Source: Pelagibacteraceae bacterium AG-333-C14
Lineage (GTDB): Bacteria > Pseudomonadota > Alphaproteobacteria > Pelagibacterales > AG-422-B15
Reading direction: 5' to 3'
Assembly: GCA_003282485.1 (NCBI GenBank)
Contig: QBZD01000008.1
Span: 1 to 46,583 of the forward strand
Length of the DNA: 46,583 nucleotides
Positions 26,050-35,114 of this stretch are shown here, in pieces. Position numbers and translations under genes: made by a program. Below the pieces are notes generated by a model. The model was not told where the DNA came from. It saw only the letters and a list, made by a program, of their open reading frames with translations, and ran no database searches. The number at the start of each line of letters is the position of its first letter. The stretch's first letter is position 1.

Positions 26050-27258
26050 TTAAACGCGCTCAATGACAGTGGCAGTTCCCATGCCTCCGCCAACACACAA
26101 TGTAGCAAGTGCTGTAGACTTGTTCGTTCTTTCTAACTCATCAAGAACTGTACCAAGTATCATTGCACCAGTAGCACCAAGAGGATGTCCCATTGCAATA
26201 GCTCCGCCATTAACATTAATTTGAGAATGATCGATGCCCATATGCTCCAAGTATCTTAGAACAACAACTGCAAAAGCTTCATTTAATTCCCATAAATCAA
26301 TGTCGTTTTTATCCATTCCAAGATTTTTTAAGACTTTATCTGAAACATAGCCCGGTCCAGTCAACATTATGCTTGGCTCAGATCCAATTGAAGCAAATCC
26401 TTTAATTTTTGCCCTTGCTTTAAGACCATGCTTTTCGCCCATTTCCTTATTGCCAAGTAGAATTGCAGCAGCACCATCAACGATCCCAGAGGAATTACCA
26501 GCTGTGTGCACATGATTTACTTTTTCCACTTCTGGATACCTTTGTTGTATTGTCGCATCAAAACCAGCCATTTCACCCATCATTGCAAAGGAAGGATCTA
26601 GTGATCCCAGTGATTGCATTGTTGCATCGGGTCTCATATGTTCATCGTGATCTAAGATTGTTAAACCATTAATATCTTTCACAGGTGTAATTGATTTATC
26701 AAATCTTTTTTCATCCCAAGCCTTTTTAGCTCTTTGTTGACTCTCAACTGCATAAGCATCTACATCATCTCTAGTAAAGCCCCATTTTGAAGCAATCATG
26801 TCTGCACTTATTCCTTGAGGTACAAAATAGTTTTTAATTGCTACTGAAGGATCGGCAACCATTGCCCCACCATCAGAGCCCATTGGAACTCTTGACATTG
26901 ATTCAACGCCGCCGCCTATAGACATCTGTGCCTGACCAGACATAACTTGAGCCGCTGCCATGTTTGTTGCTTCTAAACCAGATGCACAAAATCTATTTAT
27001 TTGCACCCCTGATACTGATTGATCAAATTCTGAATTGAGGACAGCAGAACGAGCAATATTAGCACCTTGTTCACCAACCGGAGCAACACATCCCAGAACA
27101 ACGTCGTCTACATCAGCAGTATCTAGTTGATTGCGGTCTTTAACATTATTTAAAACCTGGGTTGCAAGTTCTAAGGCTGTAACTTCATGTAAAGTTCCAT
27201 TTTTTTTGCCTTTGCCACGAGGCGTTCTAATTGCGTCATAGATATAACAGTCAGTCAT
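26050..27258 (-). CDS. fadA: Acetyl-CoA C-acyltransferase (thiolase)
   Basis: Thiolase (402 aa) performing the last beta-oxidation step or acetoacetyl-CoA formation. Catalytic residues are visible: nucleophile Cys in [16 protein letters not shown] (about 90), GHPLGATGA with the active-site His (about 355) and the second Cys in [10 protein letters not shown] near the C-terminus. It is the first gene of the minus-strand run thiolase, multienzyme, aminotransferase, DMGDH-like, xsc, all with gaps of 8-48 bases, so transcription from its promoter may reach xsc. The acyl-CoA specificity cannot be read from sequence; atoB-like function is an alternative. Confidence 0.92.
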   Translation of the reverse strand: MTDCYIYDAIRTPRGKGKKNGTLHEVTALELATQVLNNVKDRNQLDTADVDDVVLGCVAPVGEQGANIARSAVLNSEFDQSVSGVQINRFCASGLEATNMAAAQVMSGQAQMSIGGGVESMSRVPMGSDGGAMVADPSVAIKNYFVPQGISADMIASKWGFTRDDVDAYAVESQQRAKKAWDEKRFDKSITPVKDINGLTILDHDEHMRPDATMQSLGSLDPSFAMMGEMAGFDATIQQRYPEVEKVNHVHTAGNSSGIVDGAAAILLGNKEMGEKHGLKARAKIKGFASIGSEPSIMLTGPGYVSDKVLKNLGMDKNDIDLWELNEAFAVVVLRYLEHMGIDHSQINVNGGAIAMGHPLGATGAMILGTVLDELERTNKSTALATLCVGGGMGTATVIERV

Positions 27259-27293
27259 TCGGGTACTCCAAAATATTGATAATAAGTCTATCG

Positions 27294-27321
27294 ATTATAA
27301 TAATTAAGATTTTTCAAACAA
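27294..27321 (-). promoter_or_regulatory. Possible promoter for the thiolase-to-xsc gene run
   Basis: On the minus strand a perfect -10 hexamer TATAAT (27299-27294) lies 16 bases downstream of TTGTTT (27321-27316), a weak -35 match. The distance to the thiolase ATG is about 35 bases. In such AT-rich DNA a TATAAT alone is weak evidence; the position is what supports it. Confidence 0.35.
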
Positions 27322-27401
27322 CACTAAATATAAGAAAGTGCCAGTAACCTATCTAAATATTAATCAATAAAATCAATAATTTAATTAATAATATATCAAG
27401 C

Positions 27402-28157
27402 TTACGGATCAAGTTCAGTGTAACTTGATAAATCAGGAGAACCATTAGCAAATTTGTAAACAGGTTTTTGCTTCGCTCCCTTAGGTTGAAAGCTAGGCAG
27501 TGCAATTAAAGTTGATGATACTGTTTGAAATCCCATATCAGTCTTTACGCACATAGCGCTTAGTGGATTTTTATCCTCACTATAAGTGCTTCCCAATAAC
27601 ATTTCCCAGTCTTGCCATTCCCCTTTAGATGGATTTGGCTCTAATGATAAAGCAAACTTTGATAAGTAAGTTTTAATGCGCTTCGATTTTAAATCATTTC
27701 GATCATATGCCGTTATCATTGAAAGCCCGTCAGGTATATTAAAGTATTCAATGACTTCTTGTTCCTCATCTGACTTTATCCAGTAAGCATTTATATTATC
27801 AGCAATAAGCATATTAAATCCCCTATAAGAGTCCTTTTGAATTTCGATCATGGCATTAAGAGCCTCCGATGCATCTGCATGATCTAATGCGTCTAAAACT
27901 AACTCTCCCCTGCTTCTTTTATTATCTAATGGTCCTAAGCTGTTCATTCGATTCATGATGCCAACAGCCAAACCATAATCATTGATACCAAGCCATGTGC
28001 CTCCAGCAATTAAATCCTTTCCGGCAAATACATGGGGTCTATCTTCCCAGTGTCTACCAGGCGTAAGTGACTCTCTGTCCTTCATTTCATCTCTGTTAGC
28101 ACCAATTATTAATGGCCACTCTGAGTCACTTTGTTTTAAAATTACTATCGAACACAT
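27402..28157 (-). CDS. NRDE (TANGO2-like) family protein
   Basis: Protein of the TANGO2/NRDE family (251 aa), whose members start with a Cys2 Ntn-hydrolase-like N-terminus. Here the sequence begins MCSIVILKQ, and the eponymous motif appears in IIGANRDEM near residue 20, followed by RHWEDRPHVFAGKDLIAGGTWLGI, the most conserved family block. The biochemical role is not settled; links to haem trafficking and lipid metabolism have been reported for relatives. It diverges from the patatin gene across a 37-base gap. It is preceded on its strand by nothing co-transcribed, and a 143-base gap follows before the thiolase gene. Confidence 0.88.
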   Translation of the reverse strand: MCSIVILKQSDSEWPLIIGANRDEMKDRESLTPGRHWEDRPHVFAGKDLIAGGTWLGINDYGLAVGIMNRMNSLGPLDNKRSRGELVLDALDHADASEALNAMIEIQKDSYRGFNMLIADNINAYWIKSDEEQEVIEYFNIPDGLSMITAYDRNDLKSKRIKTYLSKFALSLEPNPSKGEWQDWEMLLGSTYSEDKNPLSAMCVKTDMGFQTVSSTLIALPSFQPKGAKQKPVYKFANGSPDLSSYTELDP

Positions 28158-28194
28158 TTGATTTTTTATATAACTTTACTAGTTAATTGATGTC

Positions 28195-29040
28195 ATGGAA
28201 AATAAAAAAACAGCTCTGATCGTAGAAGGCGGCGGCCAAAGAGGTGTATTTTCTTTTGGAATAACCGATACCTTTATTAATAGGAACTATGATCCATTTG
28301 ATATTTACATGGGAGTCTCAAATGGAGTGGCGGTTCTATGCTGGTATCTAATTAGAGAAACAGACAATAATTTAGAAAAAATGCTCTATGCAGCTAAAGG
28401 TGATTACCTTAGCTATAAAAATATTTTCATTGGTAAAGACATAATTAAATTTCATCAGATGTACGAGGATGGCGAGAAGATGTTTAAGCCAAGTATGGAA
28501 AAAATAAAAAATAATTTAAAAGGAAAAGATTATATAGCAGTTGTGACTGATGCGATCGAAGCAAATGCCGAATATTATTCATTTGGTGATGGTGAGTGGA
28601 TGCCAAAAATGATTGCCTCTGGTACTCTGCCCATATTGGTTAGAACCCCAAGCTTAATAGATGGACGTAGGAAATTTGATGGAGGTGTTGCTGATCCCCT
28701 TCCCGTAGAAAAAGCATATGAGATGGGAGCTAAAAAGATAATTGTGATTAGAACATATGAAAAAAAATTTAGAAGGAAGTTGAAAATTGAAAATTATATT
28801 GGCGCTTTACTATCGAGAGAATATCCTAAATTAAGAAAAGCATTATTAGTGCATGATAAAACTTATAATCGAGCACTTGATTTTATTAATAACCCACCGA
28901 GTGATTGCGAAATTATACAACTATGCCCACCCGAAAAACTAAAATCAAAAAGAGATTCAAAAAATATTGAGGTTTTAAAAGCTGACTACAAATTAGGAAA
29001 AAAAGTTGCTAAAGTATATTTAGATGGTCTAGAGAACTGA
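28195..29040 (+). CDS. Patatin-like phospholipase
   Basis: Serine lipase/acyl hydrolase of the patatin family (281 aa), similar to bacterial RssA/YjjU-type proteins. The three family elements are present: oxyanion loop VEGGGQRGVF (about residues 10-19), nucleophile elbow GVSNG (GxSxG, about 42-46) and catalytic aspartate in FDGGVADPLP (about 162). The C-terminal ~100 residues are lysine/arginine rich, which would suit membrane-surface binding. There is no signal peptide, so it should act in the cytosol on membrane lipids. Its last 12 bases overlap the convergent alpha/beta-hydrolase gene. Confidence 0.88.
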   Translation: MENKKTALIVEGGGQRGVFSFGITDTFINRNYDPFDIYMGVSNGVAVLCWYLIRETDNNLEKMLYAAKGDYLSYKNIFIGKDIIKFHQMYEDGEKMFKPSMEKIKNNLKGKDYIAVVTDAIEANAEYYSFGDGEWMPKMIASGTLPILVRTPSLIDGRRKFDGGVADPLPVEKAYEMGAKKIIVIRTYEKKFRRKLKIENYIGALLSREYPKLRKALLVHDKTYNRALDFINNPPSDCEIIQLCPPEKLKSKRDSKNIEVLKADYKLGKKVAKVYLDGLEN

Positions 29041-29991
29041 TTTAACAAATTCACTTATCTTATTTTCAACAGATGTTGTTGTTTCTGATGGAAAAGCATT
29101 AAAAGCATGATCTGCTCCTGGAACAATTATAATTTCTGCATTTGAACCATAACTTAACCATCTACCATACATAAATAATGAATCATCAAGCAATAAATCT
29201 CTTGTTCCTACTGTAAATAATGCTGGTGGCATTCCCGTTAAATCTCCTTGAATGGGTGAAACGTCAGGCATGCTTTTATCCACATCTCCTTGAAAGTATG
29301 AGTCTCTAAATTTTCTAATCATTGCATATGATAATAAGAATATTTCTTCAGACCCTTCCTGCCTGATTGCGCTTGGTGTAAGTCGAGCGTCATAGGATCC
29401 GTAAATAAGGTTTGCACCCTTGATTGTATCCAACATCCCTTTACTTTTCAGTCTCAGCAATGTAACCGCTGATAAGTTTGCACCAGCCGACTCTCCACCA
29501 ATTACAATTTTTTCTGTATTGAATTCTTTCTTTGAATTTTCTATTAACCAGACAGCTGCTGTTTCACAGTCATCTGGGGCAGCTGGATAAGGGTTAGTTG
29601 GCGCAAGACGATATTCGACACTTACCACGACACAATTAAGATCATTTGAAATTTTTTCTAAAGATTGATCCTGCATATCTGCAGCACCAATGCAGTGACC
29701 GCCGCCATGTATGTGCATATAAATAAAATCAGGACTGTCGTGATTAATTATTCTTATCATTACTTTATGATCGCCTAACCCAATTTGCCTATTTTCAGCA
29801 CGATCAGAATATGGCTGGAAAGCAAGCAATCCACCACCTTGCCTTCTTATTTCTTGCAAGACATCAAAAGGTATTTCATGTGATGGAGGCGCGTTGACTA
29901 GCAAATTTTTTATATGATCATTCATTTCATGAATGTCTTTAGATATATTTTTATGGTCAAAAGCTTCAGGAGAAATAGACGTAAATAACAT
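29029..29991 (-). CDS. Alpha/beta hydrolase, HSL-family esterase
   Basis: Esterase or lipase of the hormone-sensitive-lipase family (320 aa). The oxyanion-hole motif HIHGGGHCIG and the nucleophile motif GGESAGANLSAV are present (the family consensus is GDSAG; here GESAG), with the catalytic His in PGADHAFNAFPS near residue 297. No signal peptide is seen. It shares the minus strand with the VUT transporter gene (5-base gap upstream). The substrate is unknown; an acetyl or short acyl ester is most likely for the family. Confidence 0.87.
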   Translation of the reverse strand: MLFTSISPEAFDHKNISKDIHEMNDHIKNLLVNAPPSHEIPFDVLQEIRRQGGGLLAFQPYSDRAENRQIGLGDHKVMIRIINHDSPDFIYMHIHGGGHCIGAADMQDQSLEKISNDLNCVVVSVEYRLAPTNPYPAAPDDCETAAVWLIENSKKEFNTEKIVIGGESAGANLSAVTLLRLKSKGMLDTIKGANLIYGSYDARLTPSAIRQEGSEEIFLLSYAMIRKFRDSYFQGDVDKSMPDVSPIQGDLTGMPPALFTVGTRDLLLDDSLFMYGRWLSYGSNAEIIIVPGADHAFNAFPSETTTSVENKISEFVKSVL

Positions 29992-29996
29992 TTTTT

Positions 29997-30599
29997 TTAT
30001 GTGCGCGTTTTAATATAATTAAAAGTTCTATTCAGAATTAAAACATAAATTGGCAAAAATGCTAGGTAGCAAACAACTAGTTTCAATATGAAATCGTTGA
30101 ATGCTATGAGATCCCAATTTTCTCGCATAAAATCATCTGCAGAATTATAAAATGCCACACCATAAAATAGGTATGTATCAATCAATTGGGCAAAAAAGGT
30201 GCTTACAACTGGCGCAAGGTACCAATAAGAACTTAAATTAAAGCCATCATCGCCTACTCTGTCCCTTACTTTTGAAAATACAAAGACATCAAGCAACTGC
30301 CCAATTGAATAAGCTAAAACTGATGCAATCGCTATTCTAAAATCAGCAAATATATATGAAATTATAAAAGCTGGGATAAAGGCGTATCCGATAACTTTAC
30401 GTGCATTTGTTGCATTCGAAAGTCGTACTGTCAAATCTGTAGCTAGAACTATGATTGGGAAAGTGAATGTACCAATTGTATAATCCAAACCAAATATATT
30501 TATTGGAAATTGAACTAGATAATTTGATATAGCAATAATAAAGCAATGCCCCAAAACTAAATAGGTTATTAATTTTCTATTAAGATCCATAGAACTCAT
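29997..30599 (-). CDS. yhhQ: VUT-family queuosine precursor transporter
   Basis: Integral membrane protein (200 aa) of the VUT/YhhQ family, importing 7-cyano- or 7-aminomethyl-7-deazaguanine for queuosine synthesis. Five to six hydrophobic helices are readable, and family landmarks include ISNYLVQFP, FTFPIIVLATDLTVR and YSIGQLLDVFVFSKVRD. Its ATG at 30599 overlaps the end of the LysE-type gene by 20 bases; an internal ATG at 30590 would still overlap. Transport of a queuosine precursor fits a streamlined genome that salvages rather than makes preQ0, although no queuosine genes are visible here. Confidence 0.86.
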   Translation of the reverse strand: MSSMDLNRKLITYLVLGHCFIIAISNYLVQFPINIFGLDYTIGTFTFPIIVLATDLTVRLSNATNARKVIGYAFIPAFIISYIFADFRIAIASVLAYSIGQLLDVFVFSKVRDRVGDDGFNLSSYWYLAPVVSTFFAQLIDTYLFYGVAFYNSADDFMRENWDLIAFNDFILKLVVCYLAFLPIYVLILNRTFNYIKTRT

Positions 30600-31200
30600 A
30601 ATTAATCCATATAACTGTTAAAACAAGTAAAGTTGCCATAAATCCATTAAATTGATTAATTGCTTTATCAGATTTAATGAAGTTATTTAAAAATACACCA
30701 ATCGTAGTCCAAGTTAAAACAGCAAATATATTTGAGATTGTGAATGCAATTAATATCCATATCATGCCATTCATAAAGCTATCGATGAACTCAAAATTCT
30801 TAAAATCAGTATAAATAGAAATTGTTGTTACCGCCATCATGACTCCTTTTGGATTAACATATTGAAACAATGATGACTCCAAGAAGGTAATTGGCTTTGA
30901 ACTACTTTGATCTTCTGTGTTATAAGAAAAGTAAATGCGGTAAGATAAGTATAAAAGATAAAGTGATCCTAAAATTTGTAATAATGTTTGTATAAATGGA
31001 AAGTTATTAAAAATAGTTATTAATCCAAGGCTCAAAACAATCAATAAAGATAAGAAACCAAACACTACTCCTGCCATATGAGGAATAGATCCAAAATAAC
31101 CAAAATTTCTACCCGATGCAGTTAACATAATATTATTAGGACCAGGTGTTCCAGATTGGATGACGCATAGTAGTAATAGTGGAAAGAAATACTCGATCAT
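30580..31200 (-). CDS. LysE/RhtB-family amino acid exporter
   Basis: Six-helix membrane exporter (206 aa) of the LysE superfamily. The N-terminus contains the signature IQSGTPGPNNIMLTASGRNFG (about residues 15-35), in which the PGPN element is diagnostic, and the middle contains QYVNPKGVMMAV, another conserved element. Substrates in the family are amino acids such as lysine, threonine or homoserine lactone; the one here is unknown. It lies 15 bases after a small membrane protein gene and overlaps the VUT transporter gene. Confidence 0.88.
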   Translation of the reverse strand: MIEYFFPLLLLCVIQSGTPGPNNIMLTASGRNFGYFGSIPHMAGVVFGFLSLLIVLSLGLITIFNNFPFIQTLLQILGSLYLLYLSYRIYFSYNTEDQSSSKPITFLESSLFQYVNPKGVMMAVTTISIYTDFKNFEFIDSFMNGMIWILIAFTISNIFAVLTWTTIGVFLNNFIKSDKAINQFNGFMATLLVLTVIWINYEFYGS

Positions 31201-31215
31201 TTTTAGAAATACTGT

Positions 31216-31731
31216 TTAATGAACTATAAAGTAAATAGACGTAATAATCACAATTATTGTTGGCAGTATCATGTTGTGAAGGTTTTCATCAACTTTATAG
31301 GTTTTCACTTGCCCTTTTATTTTAAATGGAAGATGTTTATTTTTTCCAGGTAGTAATTTTAATTTTTTTCCAAATGTGTATTTGAAGGGTACTCTTCCTC
31401 CGGGATCAGAGAGCGTTCCCTTAAATAGAGGCATGCTGAAAATGGTTATTATAAAGGTTCCAAGGAACCCAAAATACCAAATAAGCCAAAAATAAAGCTG
31501 GTATGGATAATAAAATTCAGGAATATAAATCCATAATACAATTAAATTCAAAACCATTATTGGATAGAATCCAAGAACTTGCCAGACTACATGAAAGCGT
31601 GCATGCCCTATCCAATCAGGATGTGTAGCGTGAGTTTTATTAAAATCGGCAATAGTTGGTCCTATGGTTAATAAAATTGACAAAATTGAAAAGACTATTC
31701 TTGGAATAGAATTGAGATCGTATAGATCCAT
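31216..31731 (-). CDS. Multi-pass membrane protein of unknown function
   Basis: Protein of 171 aa with four predicted membrane segments (about residues 9-28, 50-70, 78-100 and 152-170). A striking conserved-looking stretch is [15 protein letters not shown], with three histidines and tryptophans next to the membrane, reminiscent of a metal- or haem-binding site; a resemblance to the DUF6640 family is possible but I cannot confirm it. The loop around residues 110-140 is basic ([18 protein letters not shown]). It lies seven bases after the VOC gene on the same strand. No function is assigned. Confidence 0.7.
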   Translation of the reverse strand: MDLYDLNSIPRIVFSILSILLTIGPTIADFNKTHATHPDWIGHARFHVVWQVLGFYPIMVLNLIVLWIYIPEFYYPYQLYFWLIWYFGFLGTFIITIFSMPLFKGTLSDPGGRVPFKYTFGKKLKLLPGKNKHLPFKIKGQVKTYKVDENLHNMILPTIIVIITSIYFIVH

Positions 31732-31738
31732 ACAAATA

Positions 31739-32431
31739 CTATTTAAATTTTTTACGCATATTGATCGCAGCTTGAATACCCGTCACAGGCTTTTTACCTT
31801 CAGGAACTGTATTTCCTTTTTTGGTTAAGTTTTCAAAACTTTCGCCTTTTTTGAACATATCATAGAGAATATCAATATCCATATTTGTTCCTACTGGTTC
31901 TTCTGGAAAGCCTCGAGCTGAAACCTCATGCTTAAACTCTTCTTCGTTCTGCCAGTGCTCAAAAAATATTTCAATAAGATTGCCATCTGGATCTTTATAA
32001 TACATTCCTGTTATCCAGCCGTGATTGATAGTCCAGTATGGTTTTAGGCCACGTTCTTTCGCTTTTAAATAAAAATCAAACCACTTATCTATTGGGTTTA
32101 ATTGATAAGAAATGTGATCTAGTCCAACTGCTGATGGCGTGGACCTATTAAGCCATTCTTTAAATCGTGATATTAACTTTACAATAAAATTAAGCCTATC
32201 AACTCCTGGCTTAGTGTTGGCAATAGCTACTCTATGGTGTTCTTCATCAAAAGCTAAAAAAGCAATATCATTACTTTTATATAAAGGCTTACATCCAAAA
32301 AGTTTTTCATAGAAAGTTACCATCTTTTCGTACTGCATTGTTTTAAAAGCTACATGATGAAAATTATCTGGAGAATACTCAGACCGAAACTTCCTATATA
32401 AATCGAAATTTAAGATAACTTCTTTTGTCAT
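31739..32431 (-). CDS. VOC-family (extradiol dioxygenase-like) protein
   Basis: Protein (230 aa) of the vicinal-oxygen-chelate fold with two beta-alpha-beta modules. Possible metal ligands are His in [10 protein letters not shown] (about residue 26), His in GLDHISYQL (about 106) and Glu in [13 protein letters not shown] (about 155), the pattern of Fe(II) extradiol ring-cleavage dioxygenases. Glyoxalase or resistance-type VOC members share it, so the reaction is inferred. It begins three bases after the sulfatase stop and therefore probably shares its mRNA. Neighbouring ring-hydroxylase and FAH-type genes make aromatic ring cleavage the favoured role. Confidence 0.8.
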   Translation of the reverse strand: MTKEVILNFDLYRKFRSEYSPDNFHHVAFKTMQYEKMVTFYEKLFGCKPLYKSNDIAFLAFDEEHHRVAIANTKPGVDRLNFIVKLISRFKEWLNRSTPSAVGLDHISYQLNPIDKWFDFYLKAKERGLKPYWTINHGWITGMYYKDPDGNLIEIFFEHWQNEEEFKHEVSARGFPEEPVGTNMDIDILYDMFKKGESFENLTKKGNTVPEGKKPVTGIQAAINMRKKFK

Positions 32432-32434
32432 AGT

Positions 32435-34141
32435 TTAAGCAGTCCAAAACCAATCAGGGCCAGGTAAATGAAGAACATGATTTTCTAGGCCTATTTCTTT
32501 ATCAGTTAATTTATTACATTTATCATTCATAGTCATCAGCAATTCCTTATAGCTTTCATTCTTTGACATATCATTCATCTCATAAGGATCGTTTTCAAGG
32601 TCATAAAGTTCAAAACTATCGTTGTTCTTTATTAAGTCCTCATAGTTCTGAGGTATATTATTCATGCGTGGTGAGAACGATCTAATAAATTTATATTTTT
32701 TGTCTACAATTCCTTTAAAATTAAGTGGTAATGAAAAATCTGGTAAAAATGAACCTTCAGATGCGAATGCTGTAAATTTTTCAACATATCCATCAGCTAA
32801 TCCAATATGTCTAAATTTCTCTGCAACATCAAACATCGTTGGAATAATTTGCACACCGTGAATTAAGTGGCCTTCTGTATTTCGATCATTACCATCATCA
32901 GGATTCTCAACTAAGTTTGAAAAGCTATCGCCTTTAAGTTCTGGATAATTTGTTTTTATCTCATTTCTTTCAATTCCAGAAAATTCCAAGATTGAAGGAA
33001 CAATATCAATATTTGATATGACTGACTCACATTTTTTTTGTTTCTTAAGATCCGGATGATAAACAAGAGTTGGCACTCTTATTGACTCCTCCCATGGAAC
33101 GACCTTTCCTCGTGAACCATGCTGACCAAGCATCTCACCATGATCTGATATCATAAATATAATCGTATTATCTAATTGATTAGAAGACTTGAGAGCATTC
33201 AAGACTGTCGTCATGTGCCTATCAACATCGCGCAAACAATTAAAATAATAATTGCAGAATTTCTTCCATAGCTGAGGTTGAGAATATGGAATCTCACCGT
33301 AGATCGTATTTTGTATATAAGTTGCATCAAAATTGCCTTCAATGACATTTCTCGGTCCAAAATTTTTTGGAAATTCAAAATCATGTTTTAAATCATACAA
33401 AGCTTCGATTGGAGCAGGCAGTTGATGATCGCCTACTAAGCCTGATCCTCTAATTTCAGGCGAGGTTTGAAAAAACATAATATCGTGAGGATTTACAAAA
33501 TTTATAAACGCAGACCAAGGTTTGTCATTATTTTTTTTTTCAATTATAAAGTTTGAAGCAGACTTTGCAGTAAGTCCGTCATATTTATATCCTCCTTGAC
33601 CCATGTCTCTCTCGCCAGGTTGATCTGAATTATCAAAACCATATTTGCGAAACATTTGTAACATTCCATCATATCCAAGAGCATTTTCATTTGTATTACT
33701 CTCAGTAATATTTGTTAGATGCCATTTCCCGAAATATCCAGTTTCATAATTCTGATTTCTTAACAAATGGCCAATTGTATTTACATTGTCATATAGACCA
33801 GGAACCCATGGGGTGACTGTATTGTCCCATACACCTGTAAATTGAACATGTTGACCTGTGTAAACTGAACTACGAGCGGGTGAACAGATTGGTGTAGAAG
33901 TGTACGACCGATTAAAATAGGTTGATATACTCTCAAGATATCTTCTAGCAGGCAAATCAATACTCTTGGGTATGTAAGGCCATGCCCTTTCTTGGTCATT
34001 TAGCATTAAGAGAATATTGTAATTTTTTGCCTTTATGTAAGCCGGTGCTTGTTGCGTCATTAAGATTGAACTTAATCCAGCTAATGTAACTGAAGCAGCA
34101 GATTGTTTGATAAAAGATCGTCTTGAAATTTTTTTATTCAT
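32435..34141 (-). CDS. Sulfatase with twin-arginine-type signal
   Basis: Type I sulfatase (568 aa) hydrolysing a sulfate ester. The formylglycine precursor motif is TPICSPARSS, with Cys86 converted to formylglycine by a maturase not seen here. Other active-site elements are LMLNDQER (metal ligand Asp), GYFGKWH (Lys, His) and MISDHGEMLGQHG (Asp/His). The N-terminus MNKKISRRSFIKQSAAS is a Tat-type signal ending near AYIKAKN, implying periplasmic action. An in-frame TTG at 34156 is not preferred over ATG 34141. It diverges from the FAH-family gene across 74 bases. Substrate could be an aryl, choline or sugar sulfate. Confidence 0.9.
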   Translation of the reverse strand: MNKKISRRSFIKQSAASVTLAGLSSILMTQQAPAYIKAKNYNILLMLNDQERAWPYIPKSIDLPARRYLESISTYFNRSYTSTPICSPARSSVYTGQHVQFTGVWDNTVTPWVPGLYDNVNTIGHLLRNQNYETGYFGKWHLTNITESNTNENALGYDGMLQMFRKYGFDNSDQPGERDMGQGGYKYDGLTAKSASNFIIEKKNNDKPWSAFINFVNPHDIMFFQTSPEIRGSGLVGDHQLPAPIEALYDLKHDFEFPKNFGPRNVIEGNFDATYIQNTIYGEIPYSQPQLWKKFCNYYFNCLRDVDRHMTTVLNALKSSNQLDNTIIFMISDHGEMLGQHGSRGKVVPWEESIRVPTLVYHPDLKKQKKCESVISNIDIVPSILEFSGIERNEIKTNYPELKGDSFSNLVENPDDGNDRNTEGHLIHGVQIIPTMFDVAEKFRHIGLADGYVEKFTAFASEGSFLPDFSLPLNFKGIVDKKYKFIRSFSPRMNNIPQNYEDLIKNNDSFELYDLENDPYEMNDMSKNESYKELLMTMNDKCNKLTDKEIGLENHVLHLPGPDWFWTA

Positions 34142-34215
34142 ATTGAAAAAAAACAATATACAATTATTTGACTTGATACAATTCTAGCTTTTAGATATTC
34201 AATATATATAAACAT

Positions 34216-35109
34216 ATGAAATTAGTTACTTTTTCACATAATGATAATCTAAGCATCGGTGCAGTCAAAGATGACTTGATTATTAGTTTTGCCCAATCAT
34301 CTCTTCCTAAAAATATGATTGACTTTATTGAACTTGGTAGCGATGGACTTGACACAGCTAATGACCTTATTGAAAAAGGTGAAGATAAAATAGAAGTAGG
34401 TAAGGTGGAATTGTGTGCGCCTATTCCTAAGCCAAATAAAATACTTGCTGTAGGATTAAATTATAAAGAACATAAAGACGAAGTTGCAGAAACAGCAGCA
34501 AAGACTATTGGTAAGGCTCAGGAAAAATATCCAAATATATTTAATAAGCAAAATAGCTCAGTTGTTGGTCCTTACGATTTAATACATAGGCCAAGAGCAT
34601 CAGAATTTTTAGACTACGAAGGTGAGCTAGGATTTGTTATTGGTAAAAAATGTCGTCACGTACCTTATGACAGCGCTGCAAATGTGATTTATGGATATAC
34701 AGTTGTTAATGACGTTACTATTAGAGATTGGCAGATGCGTGGACCACCAATGACAATGACCATGGGTAAATCATGGGATACGCATTGCCCTTTTGGTCCC
34801 TACCTGGTAACTAGTGACGAAGTCGGTGACCCTCACAATTTAAAACTTGAAACCCATGTTAATGGCGAACTTAGACAGTCAGCATCAACGAGTGATTTGA
34901 TTTTTGATTGTTTTACTCTTGTTGAATATTTATCAACTGCGTTCACTTTAGAACCAGGCGATCTAATTCCAACAGGAACTCCAGCTGGATCAGCTGTAAT
35001 GACAAGAAACTGGCTTAAAGCAGATGATGAAGTAAAAATTGAGATTGAAAAATTGGGCTTTATTAAAAATAAAGTTATTGAAGAGCCAGAAGATACTCCC
35101 GTATATTAA
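34216..35109 (+). CDS. Fumarylacetoacetate hydrolase-family protein
   Basis: FAH-family hydrolase or hydratase (297 aa), acting on a dicarbonyl such as an acylpyruvate. The catalytic C-terminal domain shows KILAVGLNYKEHKDEV, then FLDYEGELGFVIGKKCRHV with the metal-binding glutamates, GYTVVNDVTIRDWQMRG and the loop PTGTPAGSAV. It begins a plus-strand pair with the downstream FAD monooxygenase (five bases apart), which is typical of aromatic catabolic operons, where this family cleaves the ring-fission product. Exact activity (fumarylpyruvate hydrolase, 2-oxopent-4-enoate hydratase or other) cannot be read. Confidence 0.88.
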   Translation: MKLVTFSHNDNLSIGAVKDDLIISFAQSSLPKNMIDFIELGSDGLDTANDLIEKGEDKIEVGKVELCAPIPKPNKILAVGLNYKEHKDEVAETAAKTIGKAQEKYPNIFNKQNSSVVGPYDLIHRPRASEFLDYEGELGFVIGKKCRHVPYDSAANVIYGYTVVNDVTIRDWQMRGPPMTMTMGKSWDTHCPFGPYLVTSDEVGDPHNLKLETHVNGELRQSASTSDLIFDCFTLVEYLSTAFTLEPGDLIPTGTPAGSAVMTRNWLKADDEVKIEIEKLGFIKNKVIEEPEDTPVY

Positions 35110-35114
35110 ATCAA

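Noticed and set aside
18213..27258. Horizontal transfer of the sulfonate cluster as a genomic island.
   Set aside because: No tRNA, integrase, direct repeats or visible change in base composition flank it; base use looks like the neighbours by eye.
34142..34156. TTG at 34156 as sulfatase start.
   Set aside because: ATG 34141 directly gives a Tat-type N-terminus (MNKKISRRSF); the TTG adds only MFFFN with no ribosome binding site.
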